A stretch of 37,419 bases of DNA, from assembly GCA_043735935.1 (NCBI GenBank), contig JAYTDO010000342.1:1-37419 (forward strand), in the 5' to 3' direction. Made by a program: the position numbers and the translations under genes. The DNA is from JANLQB01 sp043735935 (GTDB lineage: Bacteria > Verrucomicrobiota > Verrucomicrobiia > Chthoniobacterales > Chthoniobacteraceae). Below the pieces are notes generated by a model. That model worked only from the letters and a program-made list of their open reading frames with translations. It was not told the DNA's origin and searched no databases. Shown piece after piece: positions 35,501 to 37,419 of this stretch; the first letter of the stretch is position 1, and every line of letters begins with the position of its first letter.

Positions 35501-36119
35501 CACCGCTGTAAATGTTCCCAAATACACTACCGCCAACCACGCTCAATGATCCAATTCCCTGCTTGTAGGAGACGACTCCATTGATGTCGATTTGATCGTC
35601 CGCGATCGACAGCGTCCCCATCGTGTTCAAGTTCGTCACCACATCGCCATAAATCTTCTCGCTGACGACGACATTCGCATTCGGTCCGAGGGACAAGCCC
35701 GTGAACTCGCGATCGTCGTAGTCGTTGTTGTGGTTGTAATCCACAAAGTAAGCGATCGCGAACCCGGAGTTCACTCGGATCAATTCCTGATAGCTGTCCG
35801 CACCGGTAAAATAGAAAATCTGATCGCCAGCCCGGAGACGCATGTAATACGTCCCCACCCCGGCACCGTCCAGCGCTTGGGAAATCGCGTCACCGGCAGG
35901 AAGAAGCGGATCACCTTCAGGCTGGTTCGGATCGAGGCTCGTCGCAGACGTGTTGGTGAAAAACAGCGTTTGTCCGACCGGCGGGGTTTTCTCGATATAC
36001 TCAATGTCCTGCGTGACGGCGGGACTGAGGTTGCCGATGAAGACCTGCGCCGGTGCGATGCGGGCTTCGAGAGATTCGATGATTCCGGTGTGGCGGCGGG
36101 CGGATAGGAGGGACTTCAT
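29508..36119 (-). CDS. Giant LEARIAPA-motif protein with glycine-rich and E-V-Q repeat arrays (2203 aa)
   Basis: The N terminus is basic (KSLLSARRHTG) then IIESLEARIAPAQVFIG (motif near 17-24), the same motif as in the downstream paralogue. Residues about 85-250 share its N-terminal domain (KIYGDVVTNL, SVFGNIYSGG). Glycine-rich repeats span about 280-910 and 1004-1130, with one E-V-Q repeat set between them (912-1003). A segment ALSINANAIASIVAG near 1140 matches the paralogue's C-terminal module. Then about ten E-V-Q type repeats follow (about 1164-2085), before the final DGIVMAKVF segment that matches the paralogue's end. I infer a very large surface or matrix protein, perhaps adhesive. No catalytic motif, transmembrane helix or C-terminal sorting signal is seen. 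Start ATG 36119 sits about 40 bases after a good promoter. Confidence 0.85.
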   Translation of the reverse strand: MKSLLSARRHTGIIESLEARIAPAQVFIGNLSPAVTQDIEYIEKTPPVGQTLFFTNTSATSLDPNQPEGDPLLPAGDAISQALDGAGVGTYYMRLRAGDQIFYFTGADSYQELIRVNSGFAIAYFVDYNHNNDYDDREFTGLSLGPNANVVVSEKIYGDVVTNLNTMGTLSIADDQIDINGVVSYKQGIGSLSVVGGSVFGNIYSGGTIQNLTVSGNVKGIYAGTATNGGSFDFFPNGPYGAAAPEIIPGGEGVISFIQPKGKAGASIKNASVISIGSSTDPLLPGDGIIQAGDGGFGAAGGKLKSIQVRGDNDGFQLLAGNGGAADAASGKFNGGAGGALKNIYVSGIVDPTPNSGLTAQKVILKSGFGGNGLSTGLGGDGGVVKRVFVGYGLNNGILVSSGDLFGDSVLIEGGAGGSGKVGGLGGGVVSSKVRVQTPDSNGLEISLLGGAGGGSTDPVKGKAGPGGAIFDVEVRNQILTFDSDVLLAGGRAGTTVGDGKGAEGGSVTDASVLGFDVQVIAGDGSDGKKGGAGGSVNSLRLLEDERILSHNVLINAGRGGNGNQKAAGPGGTIQGVRVDNGDFQTFIINSGSQGNGGTSIAGIGGLGGSVGGLDIFDTDTGFSLQGTIQLRSGDGGDGGAGGGDGGFIGNSVVTALNNNITAKAGDGGDAMVKGSGGKGGVVNSVRFTSDGAVFGTDVLGQLVAGAGGDGIGKGGKGGKGGAADFVNLNVDGSAVLVAGAGGDGQVNTANYFGGAPGKGGRVRISGVFAKNGTGELRAGDAGAVGNAPAAGGSIFGGTEGELVGLRAFSSLMVVAGNGSHGGVGGSISQLSYGSTADSLTPTPSGNILIQAGQGSAEGKVAGAGGSLALVNGAVSSGVGSQTALLAGNGGGIVSVGLPVSEIVVGDGGTNEVQRIDLLSLVGITKAAFTVAVSGQTTPVIPINLPPKATAKMIKLQVRAIQAAIDAATGTPGVIVVSSVLGSPTQFDFTFNATGDQPPLVVTGYTGSKAGAGGSISEVAISLGGGEGVNLKLEAGNGGSAAVNGKAGGAGGDVAGVGMTDLDPLTILRSIGAGDGGAAKKFGGAGGSVLNISVQDHDIGIRNGEIFGYDKMGGVFVGAGGKTSAVNGVNGLAGNALSINANAIASIVAGKTLVPELAEKVSNIFLNGSKQLVVRDGALVGNSPFTLTLNGDTTNVIPGNATKLQVQTALNQLASVKNTSNPPGTGTVTVSDGVDGTYIVTFTQNGDQLLLTGEEQVPTEVVTLVQGAITAFSTVESNPGAVNPVVLETTSGQRSLTVLETISGDTVFSSAEQTRGDDFANPGVLEVQRISLINLAPYPTGQFTLTFGANTTVPLPGNATAANIQTALNQLASVIAVGGVTVAPGANATFNITFQVAGDQPPINGNLLVPESQRVTLGDLPNFGTAGFTLAYGADTTTLLASNANAGAIDAALEALPSIQALAGTLNNKVTVTNSAPGVFDVRFNSNGQKVNLVGTGFLPEVQQVNLDTLPSFPSAKFALSFGGSTTAQLPATADAATIDAALEGLTSIQALTGPAGNQVSVVKTSTNVFSVTFNSNGDQTPLIVIGSKPEVQTLDIATIAATFGAEFTLGVSHFVNVTEKLRGTTNNPDVTVVQEGEFALVIDESNGTALTSEVQTINLGPVDAAGETFTLVFDGESIAAPLPFDATAGDVELALNALVGIQQAGTVTVTGAVGGPFDVTFTVAGDQFLLTGFGDVSEAQAIDLKTLTDTLNNPGGEFTLSVIDKSTTPATIYQTVPLPQNATPGDVETALNNLIVPANLIGPGGVTVTAGAGVNEYLVTWNDAGDRDLLVSLGGAAVNHEIQTVDVSSIVGFAANGTFQLTFNGDTTAALPGNADATAIMNALNALPAVQNIQNDGLGSVTVSAGATAGVFDISFDYFGDQPTIVGVSKVGPNPAQIGSTLRLPYNATALDIENAINSVSQVQVSVVAGLLPGTFDITFNENGDQPAILGTGYIHETQNVDVYAVGDFLLRFNSKTTNRLSPAATAALIDAELEQLTSIQALSGPVGDKVEVAIGPNSSFTVLFHADGDVTPLGGTQFEPYVVTTVQNGTGSAGFPGTKEIQLLSAIHKGEFEAVYFSVANLVGAISDINEIDSNVFHYLHNGVLTAANDGLNGGVVRAFELGDTPIDGIVMAKVFRQELVNFTPEAKLTLTGFFDFNNVI
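29878..32630 (-). repeat. Tandem E-V-Q repeat array in the 2203-aa protein
   Basis: Units begin near residues 1164 (divergent), 1326, 1411, 1501, 1591, 1654, 1739, 1842, about 1933 (lacks E-V-Q) and 1998. The spacings run from 63 to 103 residues and are typically 85-90. The consensus is E-V-Q-x-I/V-D/N-L, then F-T-L-x-F-x-G-x-T-T, L-P-x-x-A-T-A, I-x-x-A-L-N-x-L, V-T-V, and G-x-F-D-V-T-F-N-x-x-G-D-Q. From memory, similar units occur in giant planctomycete proteins; the pattern suggests a beta-sandwich with one helix. Between units 2 and 3 lies about 70 residues of non-repeat sequence. Confidence 0.85.
33390..35300 (-). repeat. Glycine-rich repeat array in the 2203-aa protein
   Basis: About 640 residues of units such as LIEGGAGGSGKVGGLGGGVV and LVAGAGGDGIGKGGKGGKGG, in which short hydrophobic strands alternate with Gly-rich turns about every 25-45 residues. 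The same unit type occurs in the 1603-residue paralogue. The array is interrupted after residue 911 by a single E-V-Q unit and resumes at about 1004. Confidence 0.8.
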
Positions 36120-36166
36120 GGTGCGGGAAAACGTTAAATCGAGCGATCTAAATTCGGCAGTAATTA

Positions 36167-36195
36167 TTTTTATCAGTTAATTGAGAACTTGCCAA
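36167..36195 (-). promoter_or_regulatory. Candidate promoter of the giant-protein operon with AT-rich upstream element
   Basis: On the minus strand TTGGCA (36195-36190) and TAAAAA (36172-36167) are spaced by exactly 17 bases. The -10 lies about 48 bases ahead of the ATG at 36119. An A/T-rich run (about 36205-36231) just upstream could act as an UP element. This is the most convincing promoter in the window, though it rests on consensus matching only. Confidence 0.5.
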
Positions 36196-36281
36196 GGGCT
36201 AAGTTGCAATTTTTTTATTAAACACAATTTTGGGGGCCGCTCCGCAGGCGATCGACCCCCTTTACCCCAGAAAACACGCCA

Positions 36282-36313
36282 CCATCGATTTTCGATAACG
36301 AAGAAACCGATGG
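36282..36313 (-). terminator. Imperfect hairpin, possible terminator of the DUF3467-like gene
   Basis: Outer arms CCATCG (36282-36287) and CGATGG (36308-36313) enclose further pairing (TTCG/CGAA with an ATAA loop on the plus strand). On the minus strand a GTGTTTTCT run follows about seven bases later. The distance from the gene stop (230 bases) and the weak T-tract make a terminator role uncertain. Confidence 0.3.
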
Positions 36314-36542
36314 CAAACGGAATCTGGAGGTCGGGAGGGGCATCTTGGGAACATCGGTATTCCATTTTTTTAGGCCGACGTAAAGCGTCTCATCACCAAA
36401 ATATTTCCCGACACGCAAAAACGAAGGCGGCCAGGCACGGGACTCGATCTGCAAATCCGCGTGACCTAGCGCCCCTGTTCAAGCTAACTTCAAACTCAAG
36501 GTCGCGCCAAAAGGAAGGCGTACCCGATGCAAGACCGCAAAC

Positions 36543-36848
36543 CTAGGACGCCGCCTGAGGCTTGAGACGCTTGGTCACATCGAGTTCGATCTGACCGTAA
36601 CGCGCTTCAAAGTTCTGGATCGTCGCCGTCAAATGGAGGCAGAGGCGCTTCGCGGCGTCATGCGACAGGATGATTCGGTTGTCGAGTTTCAGCGGCTCGT
36701 CGAGGATCTGACCAAAAAAATTGGGGTTCAAACCGAAATCGACAATGACCTCATTCGGGGTCTGGGCGATACGGCAGACATTGGCGTAGCTCACCTTGAG
36801 GTCAGACGCGTCAATTTGGGGAACGGCGGGTTTATTTTCGTCAGGCAT
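36543..36848 (-). CDS. DUF3467-like small protein
   Basis: From ATG 36848 the product is 101 residues, opening MPDENKPAVPQIDASDLKVS and continuing YANVCRIAQTPNEVIVDFGL, DNRIILSHDAAKRLCLHLTA and IQNFEARYGQI. This order (Y-x-N, then E-x-x-x-D-F-G, then R-x-x-x-S-x-x-x-A-K-x-L, then Y-E/A-x-x-x-G-x-I) fits the DUF3467 family, whose function is not established. It is soluble and mixed alpha/beta in character. The open frame begins at 36932, but those extra 28 residues are Arg/Lys-rich, atypical and run into the recO upstream region. The gene is divergent from recO with 110 bases between starts. Confidence 0.82.
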   Translation of the reverse strand: MPDENKPAVPQIDASDLKVSYANVCRIAQTPNEVIVDFGLNPNFFGQILDEPLKLDNRIILSHDAAKRLCLHLTATIQNFEARYGQIELDVTKRLKPQAAS

Positions 36849-36869
36849 AATATATTTGGGTAAATTGAG

Positions 36870-36892
36870 AGCGGCTGACTTAGCTGACCGCT
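36870..36892. promoter_or_regulatory. Inverted repeat between divergent genes
   Basis: AGCGG (36870-36874) and CCGCT (36888-36892) flank 13 bases, in the gap between the starts of the DUF3467-like gene and recO. It could be an operator or simply chance pairing; no promoter elements of quality were found beside it. Confidence 0.22.
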
Positions 36893-36958
36893 TCCGGGCA
36901 CGCAAACGATTTTTCAGCGCCATTGCCCTCACGCGACGCTATCGATACGCAAGCCCGC

Positions 36959-37419
36959 ATGGAATCCACCGACGCACTCCTCTTGCGAAAGACAAAGCTC
37001 ACCGAAACGAGCCTAATCGTCACGTGGTTCACCTCCCACCACGGACGGCTCAAGACGGTCGCCAAAGGCGCGCGGCGCCCAAAGAACAAATTTGCAGGCG
37101 TGCTCGACCTTTTCTTCGAGTGCGAAATCCAATTCTCCCGGAGCCGCAAGACCGAACTCCACATCTTGAGGGAGTGCGTCCTCACGAACCCGAATGAAGG
37201 ATTGCGCACGGATTACCAGCGCGTCGCGCTGTCCGCCTATTTTGTGGAACTGATCGAACTCGTCACCGAGTGCGATCATCCCGAACCGCAGATCTACGAC
37301 CTCCTGCGGCGCGCCCTAGCGCACCTGAATCTCCAGCCTCCCTCGCGCAGGGTGATGCTCCATTTTGAAAGCGAACTCGCTCGCGCACTCGGAATCCAAA
37401 GCGCGGCGGTCACCGCTGC
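36959..37419 (+). CDS. recO: DNA repair protein RecO, 3' end outside the window (partial)
   Basis: The ATG at 36959 opens a frame of 153 codons with no stop before the window end. The N terminus has the OB-fold of RecO: LLLRKTKLTETSLIVTWFTS, then GRLKTVAKGARRPKNKFAG, then DLFFECEIQFSRSRKTELHI. The helical C-terminal domain follows (DYQRVALSAYFVELIELVTE, then a LLRRALAHLN helix). RecO works with RecR to load RecA on single-stranded DNA in the RecF pathway. Full-length RecO is about 230-260 residues, so roughly 80-100 residues are missing. The zinc-binding cysteines seen in some members would lie in the missing part. Confidence 0.92.
   Translation, partial: MESTDALLLRKTKLTETSLIVTWFTSHHGRLKTVAKGARRPKNKFAGVLDLFFECEIQFSRSRKTELHILRECVLTNPNEGLRTDYQRVALSAYFVELIELVTECDHPEPQIYDLLRRALAHLNLQPPSRRVMLHFESELARALGIQSAAVTA

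Larger units (their letters stand above)
36120..36542. other. 423-base non-coding stretch upstream of the giant-protein operon
   Basis: The open frames here (up to 121 codons on plus, 78 on minus) are short, overlap one another and show no domain-like composition, so I call none of them. Visible structure: the promoter candidate at 36167-36195; a GGGGG/CCCCC pair (36232-36236 with 36256-36260); and a longer imperfect hairpin at 36282-36313 (CCATCG with CGATGG plus an inner TTCG/CGAA stem). The last could end the DUF3467 transcript, since GTGTTTTCT follows it on the minus strand. No tRNA or riboswitch is recognisable. Confidence 0.6.

Noticed and set aside
29508..36119. PE_PGRS-like mycobacterial protein
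   Set aside because: Despite many GG-x-GG runs there is no PE domain, and the strand-turn pattern, N-terminal motif and repeats differ.
36425..36480. tRNA-like T-arm fragment (GATCGAGTCCCGTGC on the minus strand)
   Set aside because: The T-stem does not pair properly and no acceptor, D or anticodon arms can be built around it.
36181..36546. 121-codon plus-strand frame and overlapping minus-strand frames of 62 and 78 codons
   Set aside because: They overlap one another, have low-complexity basic composition and no resemblance to known proteins; the region is better explained as non-coding.

Overview
The window most likely comes from a member of the Verrucomicrobiota, possibly a soil Chthoniobacter/Spartobacteria-type lineage. 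The reasons are a GC-rich genome with few clear Shine-Dalgarno sites, two giant secreted-type proteins that both carry the N-terminal motif LEARIAPA (which I associate from memory with this phylum), and a large secreted repeat protein next to a GHL10-type hydrolase. This placement rests on protein style, not on a marker gene comparison.

Layout. Bases 1-3751 (minus strand) hold a partial TPR protein that overlaps the end of an oligoendopeptidase F gene, then a small PH-domain membrane protein and a PotA-type ABC ATPase. From 3886 to 15118 (plus strand) runs a compact ten-gene polysaccharide operon: an AsnB-type amidotransferase, two GT2 and five GT4-type glycosyltransferases, a hexapeptide acyltransferase and a Wzy-like membrane polymerase. 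Eight of its nine junctions are 4-base ATGA/GTGA overlaps and the ninth is a 3-base gap. No flippase, priming transferase or export gene is present, so those steps must be encoded elsewhere.

From 15232 to 24537 everything is on the minus strand. In transcription order this is transketolase with its own terminator, then the sulfate activation/reduction set cysH-cysD-cysNC, then a secreted 776-residue repeat protein and a secreted GHL10-like glycosidase. cysD and cysNC overlap by one base, and the secreted genes follow so closely that they may be co-transcribed.

From 24683 to 36119 (minus strand) lie two tandem giant genes of 2203 and 1603 residues, separated by 13 bases and ended by a strong terminator. 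They are paralogues. They share the N-terminal motif, an N-terminal domain, long glycine-rich beta-type repeat arrays and a C-terminal module. The 1603-residue protein carries an FG-GAP/VCBS-like calcium-binding block between its glycine-rich arrays. The 2203-residue protein carries a roughly 900-residue array of 63-103-residue repeats beginning E-V-Q, placed inside the C-terminal region that is continuous in its paralogue. This pair is the most unusual content here and looks like a surface or matrix protein system.

A non-coding stretch (36120-36542) with an AT-rich promoter region follows, then a DUF3467-like gene (minus) divergent from a partial recO (plus) that runs off the window.
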